From Gracilibacteraceae bacterium (GTDB taxonomy: Bacteria > Bacillota > Desulfitobacteriia > Desulfitobacteriales > Syntrophobotulaceae), in NCBI GenBank assembly GCA_031266805.1, contig JAISAH010000015.1:19717-83716 (forward strand): a stretch of DNA of 64,000 nt, given 5' to 3'. A model generated the notes under the pieces. It was not told the origin of the DNA. It ran no database searches and saw only the letters and a list, made by a program, of their open reading frames with translations. This document shows, piece by piece, positions 50,042 to 58,651 of this stretch (its first letter is position 1; each line of letters begins with the position of its first letter). The translations under genes were made by a program, and so were the position numbers.

Positions 50042-50071
50042 TATGATGTATATCGAAAGGAGCGTGGCCCG

Positions 50072-50731
50072 ATGACGATCTTGATTGCCTGCAAAGTGCT
50101 GCAAAGACAGGCTGAAGCGCTGGGAATGCCTTATGAGTCGATTTATTTGGAGCAAGGTCTGCACAAATATCCGCAGCTGCTGACGAAAGAGCTGCAAAAA
50201 GCGGTTGACGCTTCCGGCGCCTACGGGACGATCCTGCTGGGGTATGGCCTGTGCAGCCGCGCGGTCGTCGGCTTGCGGGCCGCGTCGCATCAGAAGATGA
50301 TCATCCCCAGGATCGACGACTGCATCGGTATCTGTATGGGCGGCCGGGAACGCTACTACCGGGAATTTCACGCCCGCCCCGGCACCTACTATTTCACGCG
50401 GGGCTGGGTGGAAGTTGGCGACGATCCGCTGCGCAGATATTATGAGATCCTGGAAAAATATGACGAAGAAACCGCTGACTATACGACGCGAGATAACCTG
50501 AAACACTATCGAGAGACGGTGTTTATCAGAAACGACGCCGCCGGGGAAGAAGAAGCGCGGGCTTACGCGCAAAAATTTGCTGATTTTTTCGGTCTGGCCT
50601 ACAGTGAAATCGACGGATCGGCGGAATATCTCGCGAAACTGTTTTCCGGGCCGCGAGATGAAGATTTTGTGACGGTCCAGGGAGGGCAGGCTCTGACTGA
50701 CGAAATGTTTCAGCCTTACACGGCGCCGTGA
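50072..50731 (+). CDS. DUF1638 protein, first gene of the CODH/ACS operon
   Basis: 219-residue protein of the DUF1638 family, commonly found beside corrinoid methyltransferase genes but without a proven function. It begins MTILIACKVLQRQAEALGMPY; TILLGYGLCSRAVVGLRA, RIDDCIGICMGGRERY and TYYFTRGWVE are the conserved parts, with several Cys that might bind metal or a cofactor. I chose ATG 50072 behind AAAGGAGCG. It overlaps the in-frame GTG upstream of the first RACo gene. Its position right after the sigma-54 promoter and before the corrinoid activators suggests a role in methyl transfer or cofactor handling. Confidence 0.85.
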   Translation: MTILIACKVLQRQAEALGMPYESIYLEQGLHKYPQLLTKELQKAVDASGAYGTILLGYGLCSRAVVGLRAASHQKMIIPRIDDCIGICMGGRERYYREFHARPGTYYFTRGWVEVGDDPLRRYYEILEKYDEETADYTTRDNLKHYRETVFIRNDAAGEEEARAYAQKFADFFGLAYSEIDGSAEYLAKLFSGPRDEDFVTVQGGQALTDEMFQPYTAP

Positions 50732-50739
50732 GAGAAACT

Positions 50740-52533
50740 ATGAGCCTGTACAGGATCACGTTTGAACCGGATGGGGCGGAAGTGCGGGCCGCGGCGGGCG
50801 AAACGCTGCTGCAGGCCGCTGCCGCGGGCGGGATATTGCTGGACGGCCCCTGCGGCGGCCGGGGGACTTGCGGTAAATGCCGACTTTATCTGCGGGGCGG
50901 CGATGGTGAAGAAAAGCCGGTTTTGGCCTGCCGCACCCCGGTGACCGGCGATATGACGGTCAGGACGCCGCTTCCCGCCACTGTCCTGACAGGCAAAGGA
51001 CGGCTCCATTCGCCTTTGCCGCCGGTCGTCCCCGACCCCGGTATCCGGAAAACACGGCTGACAGTCGGCAAACCGGATATTTGCAGCCAGGCCGCCGATT
51101 TGACCCGTTTTTACGCGGCTTTGGGGCGGGAGCTGCCTTTGACCCTCCGGGCGCTCACGAGTTTGCCGGAGGCGCTCCGCGCAGCGGATCACCGCGTGAC
51201 GGCGGTTTATACGGAGACGAAAGTTCTGGCAGTCGAGCCGGGAGACACGACAGACGCGTTTTACGGTGTGGCCGTGGACATCGGCACGACGACTATAGCG
51301 GCCACGCTCGTGGATCTGCGTGACGGCAGCGCGATTGGCACGGCTTCGGCGACAAACGCCCAGAACATTTTTGGCGCGGACGTCATTTCCCGCATCGAAC
51401 ACAGTTTGCGTCATCCGCAGGGCCTTGAGCGGCTGCGCCGGCGCGTCCTGCTGGTCCTCAACGACATGATCGCCCGGCTGTGTCAGGACCGCGGCCTGAC
51501 GGCCGATCATATTTATCGGGTCACGGTGGCCGGCAATACGGCGATGGAGCATTTGTTTCTGGGCATCAGCCCGCGCTGGCTGGCCGCGGCTCCTTTCGCG
51601 CCGCCGGTGACTCACCCCGTGAGCCTGACGGCCGCGGAAGCCGGGCTCAATATATACGCTTATGCTGAAGTGCGGCTGATCTCCAATATTGCCGGCTATG
51701 TGGGCGGGGATACCACGGCAGCTGTGCTGGCCGCAGGAATAAGCCGGAAATCGGGTGTATATCTGTTGCTTGACGTCGGAACCAACGGCGAAATCGTTCT
51801 GGCGGCCGATGGCAGTCTGTCGGCCTGTTCCACGGCGGCCGGACCGGCTTTTGAGGGGGCGCATATCCGCTGCGGGATGCGGGCGGCGCCGGGCGCCGTT
51901 GATCATGTCGGCTGGAACGACGAGAGCGCGGATATTGCCGTTCATACGATCGACGGAGCCGCTCCCGCCGGGATCTGCGGTTCCGGCCTTCTCCAGGCCG
52001 TGCGGGTCATGCTGGAACTGGGGGTGGTTGAACCGGACGGCCGGATGGCGGAACCCGAAGGCGCTGAGGCGGCTCTTTTGCCGCCGGCTGTGCGGCGGCG
52101 GCTCACGCGTGTCGACGGGGACCGCTGCTTCATTCTGGCGGATGGAGAGCGCGCGGACAGCGCCGTGGCCGTCACTCAAAAAGATGTTCGCGAACTGCAA
52201 TTGGCTAAAAGCGCTATCCGCTCCGGGATCGAGACCCTGCTCCGGGAGGCCGGTTTGACCGCCGTCGATATTGACGAAGTGCTGCTGGCCGGCGCTTTTG
52301 GCAATTATCTGGATCCGGGCGGCGCTTTGGCGCTGGGGATGCTGCCGCCGCTGGCGCCGGAACGGATCAGGGCGATTGGCAACGCCGCGGGTACGGGAGC
52401 GCTCATGGCCCTTATATCCGAAGATATTTTCTGGGGATCCGCTCGGATCGCCGGGCGGGTCAAACATCTGGAACTGTCGACCCATAAGGATTTTCAGGAT
52501 ATGTTTATCGATAATCTGAGTTTTCCTGGGTAG
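50740..52533 (+). CDS. RACo-type reductive activator of corrinoid proteins, copy 1
   Basis: About 597 residues. An N-terminal 2Fe-2S ferredoxin domain (GPCGGRGTCGKC about 33-44, plus a later Cys in VLACRTP) is followed by a linker and a C-terminal ASKHA-type ATPase (AVDIGTTTIAATLVDL, VAGNTAMEHLFLG, GYVGGDTTAAVLAAG, LLDVGTNGEIVL, GICGSGLLQAV, LAGAFGNYLDPGGAL). RACo uses ATP hydrolysis to return inactive Co(II) to Co(I). Start is ATG 50740; GTG 50728, overlapping the DUF1638 stop, is an alternative. A second member follows directly; one probably serves CFeSP (AcsCD), the other the methyltransferase corrinoid proteins. Confidence 0.92.
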   Translation: MSLYRITFEPDGAEVRAAAGETLLQAAAAGGILLDGPCGGRGTCGKCRLYLRGGDGEEKPVLACRTPVTGDMTVRTPLPATVLTGKGRLHSPLPPVVPDPGIRKTRLTVGKPDICSQAADLTRFYAALGRELPLTLRALTSLPEALRAADHRVTAVYTETKVLAVEPGDTTDAFYGVAVDIGTTTIAATLVDLRDGSAIGTASATNAQNIFGADVISRIEHSLRHPQGLERLRRRVLLVLNDMIARLCQDRGLTADHIYRVTVAGNTAMEHLFLGISPRWLAAAPFAPPVTHPVSLTAAEAGLNIYAYAEVRLISNIAGYVGGDTTAAVLAAGISRKSGVYLLLDVGTNGEIVLAADGSLSACSTAAGPAFEGAHIRCGMRAAPGAVDHVGWNDESADIAVHTIDGAAPAGICGSGLLQAVRVMLELGVVEPDGRMAEPEGAEAALLPPAVRRRLTRVDGDRCFILADGERADSAVAVTQKDVRELQLAKSAIRSGIETLLREAGLTAVDIDEVLLAGAFGNYLDPGGALALGMLPPLAPERIRAIGNAAGTGALMALISEDIFWGSARIAGRVKHLELSTHKDFQDMFIDNLSFPG

Positions 52534-52571
52534 GGTTTGCTCCATATAATTCCAATAAGCGGGAGGACGCT

Positions 52572-54494
52572 ATGACCCAAGCCTACACGATAACCTATAC
52601 TTTTGCCGACGGCGCCGTCATACAAGCGCCGGCTCAGCCGGGGCGGACAGTCCTGCAGGCCGCCTGGGCGGCGCGGATCGCGCTGGACGCTCCCTGCGCG
52701 GGCAACGGCACCTGCGGTAAATGTAAGGTGCGGCTGCGCTCGGGTGAGACGGTCGGGGAAAGGGGACGTCTGCTGTCACAGGCCGAGCGGGAAGAGGGCT
52801 GGATGCTGGCCTGCGCCTCGCGGCCGGCTTCCGACTTGGTCGTCAGCGTGCCGGCCGCCGCCTTTAAGTACAAAAGCGGACTGCGTATAACCGATTTGCG
52901 AGCCGGCCGGGAAAAAGAGGCTTTTGACGGTTTCCGCCGCACGCTGGTTTCACTTGGCTATCAGCCGGACAGCGGGATATCGCTCAGGGAACTCGCGGTG
53001 AGCCCGCCGGCCGCGGAGACGCCGACAGCTGACCGAGAGCGTTTGCTGGAAGCTCTGGCCGCCGCCGGTCTCTCCCCGGCGCGCTTGAGTCTGCCGGCGC
53101 TGCGCGGGCTGCCTCTGGTTTTGCGGGAAGCGGCCGGTCGTTTGTGGGCCGTCGTCAGAACGGAACTCACGGGCGCCGTCACGGTTTTGGCTCTGAGCAC
53201 TGGCCGGCCGGTCGTCTGCGGTCTGGCCGTCGACATCGGCACGACGTCTGTGAGCGCGCTGCTGGCGGATCTGGAGACGGGAGAACCGTTGGCGGCCGGT
53301 TCGGCCGCCAACGCGCAGATCCGTTACGGCGCGGACGTCATCAACCGCATCATCGAAAGCACCCGCCCCGACGGTTTGAGCGGATTGCGCTCGGCGCTCA
53401 TCAACGAATGTCTGACGCCGCTGATCGGTGATATTTGTGCCGCCTGCGGCGTTGAACCGGCGCAGATATACCGGGTGGCCGCCGCCGGCAACACGGCGAT
53501 GACCCATTTGCTGGCGGGGGTTTGGGCCGGCTATATTCGCCTGGAACCGTATGTGCCGGCGTTTTTTCAGCTTGGCGAACTGCGCGGCGCCGAAACAGGC
53601 CTGCCGGTGGCCGCCGACGCCGAGGTGGCGACGGCGCCCTGTATCGGGAGTTATGTGGGCGGGGATATCACGGCAGGCGTATTTGCCGCGCTCCTGGGCC
53701 GGCCACGGGGCTGTTCGCTCTTCATTGATTTGGGAACAAACGGGGAGATCGTACTCGGCGGGTCGGATTTTCTTCTGGCCTGTGCCTGTTCCGCCGGCCC
53801 GGCTTTTGAGGGCGGCGAGATCGGCTGCGGTATGAGGGCTGCGAATGGAGCGATTGAGGCCGTCTCACTTGATCCCGTCTCGCTGACGCCGGCGCTGACG
53901 GTAATCGGGCCTGCCGGGACGCGGCCCGCGGGGATCTGCGGTTCTGGCTTGATCGACTTGGTGGCGGCCTTGTTTGCCGCCGGCGCGATCAACGCCAAAG
54001 GACGTTTCGCGCGGGAGGACGGCCGTATTCGCCGTGATGCCGCCGGGCTGGGCAGTTACGTGCTGGCCTGGGGACCGGAAACGGAAGACGGCCGGGATCT
54101 GGAGATCAGCGAAGCGGATCTGGATAATTTCATCCGCGCCAAGGGCGCCGTGTTTGCCGCCGTGCGCTGTTTGCTGGCGGTGGCGGATTGCGCCGTGACG
54201 GACTTACAGGCGGTCTATATCGCCGGCGGCATCGGCGGCGGGATCAATATCGCTGGCGCTGTCAGCGTCGGGATGCTGCCGGATCTGCCGCTCGCGATAT
54301 TCTCTTACCTTGGCAACACATCGCTGCTGGGCGCTTACGCCATGCTGATCTCCGACCGGGCGGAGCGAGACGTGCGCGAGCTGAGCGGCGGCATGACTTA
54401 TCTGGAACTGTCCGCGCATCCGGGCTATATGGACGAGTTTGTCGCGGCTTGCTTTCTGCCGCATACGGACGGCTCGTTTTTTGGAGGGTTATGA
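52572..54494 (+). CDS. RACo-type reductive activator of corrinoid proteins, copy 2
   Basis: 640-residue paralogue of the preceding protein and close in length to the RACo of Carboxydothermus. The ferredoxin domain has DAPCAGNGTCGKCKVRL and a later MLACASRP. The linker is longer than in copy 1 (about 100-215). The ATPase part shows AVDIGTTSVSALLADL, AAAGNTAMTHLLAG, SYVGGDITAGVFAAL, FIDLGTNGEIVLGG, AGICGSGLIDLVAAL and IAGGIGGGINIAGAV. The typical GYVGGD motif is SYVGGD here. ATG 52572 follows GCGGGAGG. The stop overlaps the DUF3786 gene (ATGA). Because it sits closer to the acs genes I favour it as the CFeSP activator, which is an inference. Confidence 0.92.
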   Translation: MTQAYTITYTFADGAVIQAPAQPGRTVLQAAWAARIALDAPCAGNGTCGKCKVRLRSGETVGERGRLLSQAEREEGWMLACASRPASDLVVSVPAAAFKYKSGLRITDLRAGREKEAFDGFRRTLVSLGYQPDSGISLRELAVSPPAAETPTADRERLLEALAAAGLSPARLSLPALRGLPLVLREAAGRLWAVVRTELTGAVTVLALSTGRPVVCGLAVDIGTTSVSALLADLETGEPLAAGSAANAQIRYGADVINRIIESTRPDGLSGLRSALINECLTPLIGDICAACGVEPAQIYRVAAAGNTAMTHLLAGVWAGYIRLEPYVPAFFQLGELRGAETGLPVAADAEVATAPCIGSYVGGDITAGVFAALLGRPRGCSLFIDLGTNGEIVLGGSDFLLACACSAGPAFEGGEIGCGMRAANGAIEAVSLDPVSLTPALTVIGPAGTRPAGICGSGLIDLVAALFAAGAINAKGRFAREDGRIRRDAAGLGSYVLAWGPETEDGRDLEISEADLDNFIRAKGAVFAAVRCLLAVADCAVTDLQAVYIAGGIGGGINIAGAVSVGMLPDLPLAIFSYLGNTSLLGAYAMLISDRAERDVRELSGGMTYLELSAHPGYMDEFVAACFLPHTDGSFFGGL

Positions 54495-55120
54495 GCCAGC
54501 TTTACGATGCCGCCTTATCCCATTATTTGCCAATTTACCGGGCGCAAGATCCGCAGGAGATCGCGCGCCGCTGCCGGCTGCCGTTTGACACGCGGCGCTC
54601 TCTCTTTCGGCTGCGGCTGATGGGCGTGACTTATGAGGCGGATCACCCGGATTACGATCTGCGCGCGGCCTCGGGCGAACCCCGGGTTTTGGCAAAAGAT
54701 CCGGAACGGATCCTCGTATTGCGGTATCTGTGCGCGGGCGAGTTTACCGAAAGCGGCGGCGGACAGCTCGCTTATGACGAGCTGCCCTGGGGAGGCGTCT
54801 ACCTGAAAAATTTCCGTGATCGCTGCCTGCGGCGGGCTGCTCGGGTTCTGGGCGATGATTTGGGCGGATTCCGCGCTTTTATGACCGGCTGCCCGGCCCT
54901 GCGGGCGGCGGAGACGCTTCAGGGAGACGCCGGCTATCGGTTTGAATTTATGAGTAATTTTTTCATGAGCGTCATTTTATGGCAGGGAGACGACGAATTC
55001 CCGCCGGCGGCTCAGTTTCTGTTCGACGACAATTTCCCGCGGGCTTTCACGGCGGAAGACGCGGCAGTCGCGGGGGATACGGTGATCGACCGGATCCGCG
55101 CCCGGAAGGAGGAACAATGA
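54491..55120 (+). CDS. DUF3786 protein in the CODH/ACS operon
   Basis: 209-residue soluble protein of the DUF3786 family, function unknown. SQLYDAALSHYLPIYRAQDPQEIARRCRLPFD begins the conserved domain; RLMGVTYEADHPDYDL and ILVLRYLCAGEFTESGG follow. In acetogens and methanogens this family is often found near corrinoid methyltransferase or CODH genes. ATG 54491 overlaps the RACo stop behind TTGGAGGG, and its own stop overlaps the cooC start, so it is translated between the two. A cofactor-related role is plausible from context only. Confidence 0.82.
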   Translation: MSQLYDAALSHYLPIYRAQDPQEIARRCRLPFDTRRSLFRLRLMGVTYEADHPDYDLRAASGEPRVLAKDPERILVLRYLCAGEFTESGGGQLAYDELPWGGVYLKNFRDRCLRRAARVLGDDLGGFRAFMTGCPALRAAETLQGDAGYRFEFMSNFFMSVILWQGDDEFPPAAQFLFDDNFPRAFTAEDAAVAGDTVIDRIRARKEEQ

Positions 55121-55884
55121 CCTATACTATCGCGGTCGCCGGCAAAGGCGGCGTCGGCAAGACCACCCTGTGCGGGTTACTGATCGATACTTTACGCAGT
55201 CAGGGAGGCGGCCCTATTCTGGCTGTGGACGCGGATGCCAGCGCCAATCTGAATGAGGTGCTGGGTGTGGCGGCGCCCCTCACTTTAGGCAGCGTCAGGG
55301 AAGATATCAAAACGGCCGGATCCACGGATAAAATACCGACGGCCATGACCAGACAGGATTATCTGGACGCCAAATTTCTGGATGCGCTTACGGAAGAAAA
55401 GGATTACGATCTGCTGGTGATGGGACGCACTCAGGGCGCCGGCTGTTACTGCTTTGTGAACGGTCTCCTGTCGGCTTATCTGCAAAAATACGCCCGCAAT
55501 TACCGTTTTGTGGTCGTGGACAATGAAGCGGGTATGGAGCATCTGAGCCGGGGCATACTGCCGCGGGTGGATATGCTCTTCATTGTCTCCGACTGTTCCC
55601 GCCGCGGCATTCAGGCGGCCGGAAACATTCGGGATCTCGTGCGGGAGCTGGGCATCCGGCCGGGCGCCGTTCGCTTCCTCATCAACAAAGCGCCGCCCGG
55701 TCCGCTGGACGCCGGCATCCGGGAGGAGATTGAGCGCCAGGGGTTGGAGTTGGCCTGCGCCGTACCCCGGGACGATCTGATCTACGCCTATGACAGCGCC
55801 GGCAAACCCACGGCGGCTCTGCCGGCGGAATCGCCGGCGCGTCAGGCGCTGACGGCGTTATTCCGGGAGGCGCTGCCGCTTTGA
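55117..55884 (+). CDS. cooC: CooC-type nickel-inserting ATPase for CODH
   Basis: 255-residue MinD-like ATPase. The deviant P-loop AGKGGVGKTTL (about 8-18), AVDADASANLNEVLG, and the CxC metal motif in GAGCYCFVNGLL (two Cys binding nickel at the dimer interface) identify CooC. It delivers nickel to the C-cluster of the CODH encoded next. ATG 55117 overlaps the DUF3786 stop and lies behind AAGGAGGAA. A second homologue at 57857, before acsB, is presumed to serve acetyl-CoA synthase, so the two metallation steps seem split between dedicated proteins. Confidence 0.92.
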   Translation: MTYTIAVAGKGGVGKTTLCGLLIDTLRSQGGGPILAVDADASANLNEVLGVAAPLTLGSVREDIKTAGSTDKIPTAMTRQDYLDAKFLDALTEEKDYDLLVMGRTQGAGCYCFVNGLLSAYLQKYARNYRFVVVDNEAGMEHLSRGILPRVDMLFIVSDCSRRGIQAAGNIRDLVRELGIRPGAVRFLINKAPPGPLDAGIREEIERQGLELACAVPRDDLIYAYDSAGKPTAALPAESPARQALTALFREALPL

Positions 55885-55915
55885 ACCCGACACTAACGAA
55901 GGAGGTGTGAAAACA

Positions 55916-57853
55916 ATGGCTGATACACCGGCTATGTATGAACAGCACAGGAGTAAAGAAGAAATATTAAGCGGTTTTACCACGGTCGAGCAATTGGAGG
56001 CGGACACAGCCAAACTGCGCGAACTGGCCTGCGCCGCCTGCGCCGAAACTTGGGCAGATCGCAGCGCCGGCCAAACTCCGCATTGCCGTTTCGGTGAGGA
56101 GGGGATATGCTGCCGCATCTGTTCGATGGGGCCCTGCCGCGTCACGAAAAAAGCCGCCCGCGGGATCTGCGGCGCGGACGAGCATGCGATTGCCGGCCGG
56201 CACTATCTGCGCATGGCCGCCGCCGGTTCCGCCGCCCATTCCGATCATGCCAGAGAGATCGCGTATGTACTGCGTCAGGCCAGCCCCACGGGTAGTTTCC
56301 CCATCCGGGATGAGGAAAAACTCCTGAGTTTAGCGGCTGAATGGGGCATACCTGCCGCCGGGCGGGATATCTATGACGTAGCCCATGAGGTGGCGGAGGC
56401 CGGCTTAAATGAATTCGGCAAACCGTTTGGCACGCAGCGTTTTTTGAGCCGCGCCACGCGGGAACGGCAGGCGCTGTGGGAGAAAGAAGGTCTGGCGCCG
56501 CGGGCGATCGACCGGGAAGTTTCCGCATCGCTGCATATGACGCATATGGGCAACACCGCCGAACCGGAGCCGCTCGTGCGCCAGAGTCTGCGGGTGGGTC
56601 TGGCGGATGGTTACGGCGGTTCCATGATCAGCACGTTTTTTTCGGACATCCTGTTCGGCACGCCGACCGCCCGGGCTTCCGAGGCCAATCTGGGCGTTCT
56701 GGAGGCCGAAATGGTAAATTTGATCGTCCACGGTCACGATCCTGTTTTTTCGGAAATGGTGGTGCTGGCGGCTGAGGAGAAAGAAATGGCGGATCACGCC
56801 AAAAGCTTGGGCGCCAAAGGGATCAACGTGGTCGGTTTATGCTGCACCGCCAACGAAGTGGCGATGCGGCACGGGGTGCGCATGGCGGGCAATTTCCTGC
56901 AGCAGGAGAACGTCATCCTGACCGGGGCGGCGGAAGCGGTCTGTGTGGATGTGCAATGTATTTTCCCCGCCTTGGGCCCTTTAGCGGGCTGTTTTCACAC
57001 CAAATTCATCACATCTTCGCCGGTCGCCAGAATCCCCGGTTCCATCTATATGCCTTTTGAGCCGGACACGGCTCTGGAGCAGGCCAGAGCGATCGTAAAA
57101 CTGGCGGTGGAAAATTTTGTCAACAGAGATCCGGCTAAGGTATTCATCCCGTCGCACAAGCAGCCGGCCGCGGTCGGCTATCCTACGGAGCAGATCATTC
57201 GTGAACTGGACGGCGTCACGAACAGCCATGTGGATGAGCGCGGCTCTTATATGCCGGCCATCGACAGCATCAAAGCCGGCGTTCTCCGCGGGGCAGTCGC
57301 TATGGTCGGATGCAATAATCCCAAGGTTCGTCCGGATTATTCTCATATTGAGATCATGAAGACGCTGATCCGCAGCGACATCCTGATCGTGGCGACCGGC
57401 TGCGCGGCCCAGGCCGCGGCCAAAGCCGGACTGTTGAGCAAGGACGCCAAGTATATGTGCGGCGCCGGTCTGCGCCGGGTGTGCGAACTGGTGGGCATAC
57501 CGCCCGTTTTGCATATGGGCGCCTGCGTGGATATCAGCCGCATGATGCTGTTAGTCAATGAGATCGCGAACGACTGGGGCGTGGATGTGACCCGGCTGCC
57601 CATAGTGGGCTGCGCGCCGGAATGGATGAGCGAGAAGGCGGTCGCTATCGCCAATTATGTGGTGGCCACCGGGATCGACACTTATCTGGGCATTGAGCCG
57701 CAGGTGAAAGGTTCCGCGGAAATGATGCGGCTGATTACGGAAGGCACCAGGAAAATAACCGGCGCCGGCTACATCATCAATACCGACCCGCACGCGCTGG
57801 TCCAGGCTATGATCGACGGCATTGAGCAAAAGCGCGCCTTGTTGGGGATATAA
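55916..57853 (+). CDS. acsA: Carbon monoxide dehydrogenase catalytic subunit
   Basis: 645-residue Ni-Fe-S CODH that reduces CO2 to CO for acetyl-CoA synthesis. N-terminal Cys ligands fit the known pattern: D-cluster C57 and C65, B-cluster C66, C69, C74 and C85 (GICCRICSMGPCR). C-cluster segments are visible: RHGVRMAGNF (His), VDVQCIFPAL, GCNNPKVRPD, ATGCAAQAAAKAG and HMGACVDISRM. ATG 55916 is 8 bases after AAGGAGGTG; GTG codons inside that site are not likely starts. cooC flanks it on both sides. With AcsB it forms the CODH/ACS complex. Confidence 0.96.
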   Translation: MADTPAMYEQHRSKEEILSGFTTVEQLEADTAKLRELACAACAETWADRSAGQTPHCRFGEEGICCRICSMGPCRVTKKAARGICGADEHAIAGRHYLRMAAAGSAAHSDHAREIAYVLRQASPTGSFPIRDEEKLLSLAAEWGIPAAGRDIYDVAHEVAEAGLNEFGKPFGTQRFLSRATRERQALWEKEGLAPRAIDREVSASLHMTHMGNTAEPEPLVRQSLRVGLADGYGGSMISTFFSDILFGTPTARASEANLGVLEAEMVNLIVHGHDPVFSEMVVLAAEEKEMADHAKSLGAKGINVVGLCCTANEVAMRHGVRMAGNFLQQENVILTGAAEAVCVDVQCIFPALGPLAGCFHTKFITSSPVARIPGSIYMPFEPDTALEQARAIVKLAVENFVNRDPAKVFIPSHKQPAAVGYPTEQIIRELDGVTNSHVDERGSYMPAIDSIKAGVLRGAVAMVGCNNPKVRPDYSHIEIMKTLIRSDILIVATGCAAQAAAKAGLLSKDAKYMCGAGLRRVCELVGIPPVLHMGACVDISRMMLLVNEIANDWGVDVTRLPIVGCAPEWMSEKAVAIANYVVATGIDTYLGIEPQVKGSAEMMRLITEGTRKITGAGYIINTDPHALVQAMIDGIEQKRALLGI

Positions 57854-57856
57854 ATT

Positions 57857-58651
57857 ATGAAGATTGCGATTATGGGCAAGGGCGGCGTGGGCAAAACCAC
57901 GCTGGCGGCGATTCTGGCCCGCCTGTACGCCGCGGAAGGCCGGCCGGTCCTGGCCGTGGACGCGGACCCGGACGCGAATCTGGGACTGGCGCTGGGTTTT
58001 GCGGCGGCGGCGCTGCGGAAGCTCACGCCGGTGGCCGCCATGAACGAGCTGATTGCGGAGCGCACCGGCGCTGCCCCCGGAAGTTTCGGCCTTTTGTTTA
58101 AGATCAATCCTCTGGTGGCGGATATCCCGGATCGGTTCTCCCTGACGCAAAACGGCGTCAAACTGCTGGTCATGGGTACGGTGGCGACCGGTGGCGCCGG
58201 CTGTGTCTGTCCGGAGCACGTCGTTCTGCGCCGGCTCCTCCAAAACCTGGTTATGGAGCGGGAAGAGGTCGTGATCATGGATATGGAGGCCGGCCTGGAA
58301 CATTTGGGCCGGGGCACGGCGGCTATGGTGGACAGGTTCGTCACGGTGATCGAACCGGGAGCGCGCAGCGTGCAGACCTACGAAAAGATCCGGCGGCTGG
58401 CCGCGGATCTGGGAGTGCGGGAAGTCAGCGCGGTGGCCAATAAGGTGCGCGGGCCGGCGGATGAGGAGTTTATCAGAGCGCGAATACCCGCGGCGGCATT
58501 GCTGGGAGTGATCCATTATGACGATAACGTTATCCGCGCGGACAAAGAAGGTATTTCCCCCTTTGAACTCAGTCCGGCTGTGACCGGCGAGATTCGCGGG
58601 ATCAAGGAGGCTGTCGGTCAGCCGCGGCGAAACGAGGAGGCGGAAGGATGA
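57857..58651 (+). CDS. acsF: AcsF/CooC-type ATPase for ACS maturation
   Basis: 264-residue MinD-like ATPase. P-loop MGKGGVGKTTLA (about 6-17), AVDADPDANLGLALG, CxC motif in GAGCVCPEHVVLRRLL and switch region DMEAGLEHLGRGT are all present. Position between acsA and acsB matches acsF in other acetogens, where it helps load nickel into ACS. It differs from the upstream CooC in the nucleotide-site surroundings and the C-terminus. ATG 57857 lies 3 bases after the acsA stop; its stop overlaps the acsB ATG. Confidence 0.9.
   Translation: MKIAIMGKGGVGKTTLAAILARLYAAEGRPVLAVDADPDANLGLALGFAAAALRKLTPVAAMNELIAERTGAAPGSFGLLFKINPLVADIPDRFSLTQNGVKLLVMGTVATGGAGCVCPEHVVLRRLLQNLVMEREEVVIMDMEAGLEHLGRGTAAMVDRFVTVIEPGARSVQTYEKIRRLAADLGVREVSAVANKVRGPADEEFIRARIPAAALLGVIHYDDNVIRADKEGISPFELSPAVTGEIRGIKEAVGQPRRNEEAEG

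Larger units (their letters stand above)
49446..50071. other. Divergent regulatory region between operons B and C
   Basis: 626 bases with no convincing gene. It holds two outward-facing sigma-54 promoters (49521-49506 minus, 50026-50041 plus), two diverged copies of a 115-base element (49555-49670 and 49741-49855), a partial third match near the plus promoter (GAAGACGGAGCGG at 49991-50003 and CTGATCC at 50009-50015), and a GC hairpin at 49889-49912. The layout fits a shared enhancer region for a sigma-54 activator. Confidence 0.75.

Noticed and set aside
50030..50071. Earlier ATG at 50030 for the DUF1638 gene
   Set aside because: It lies inside the sigma-54 promoter and upstream of the predicted transcription start; ATG 50072 has a good AAAGGAG and gives the family N-terminus.
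49883..50572. Minus-strand frame crossing the divergent regulatory region
   Set aside because: It runs opposite the DUF1638 gene and through the promoter, with no domain similarity.
50716..52545. 609-codon minus-strand frame opposite the first RACo gene
   Set aside because: It has no ribosome binding site or recognisable domain and lies fully opposite a motif-complete RACo protein.
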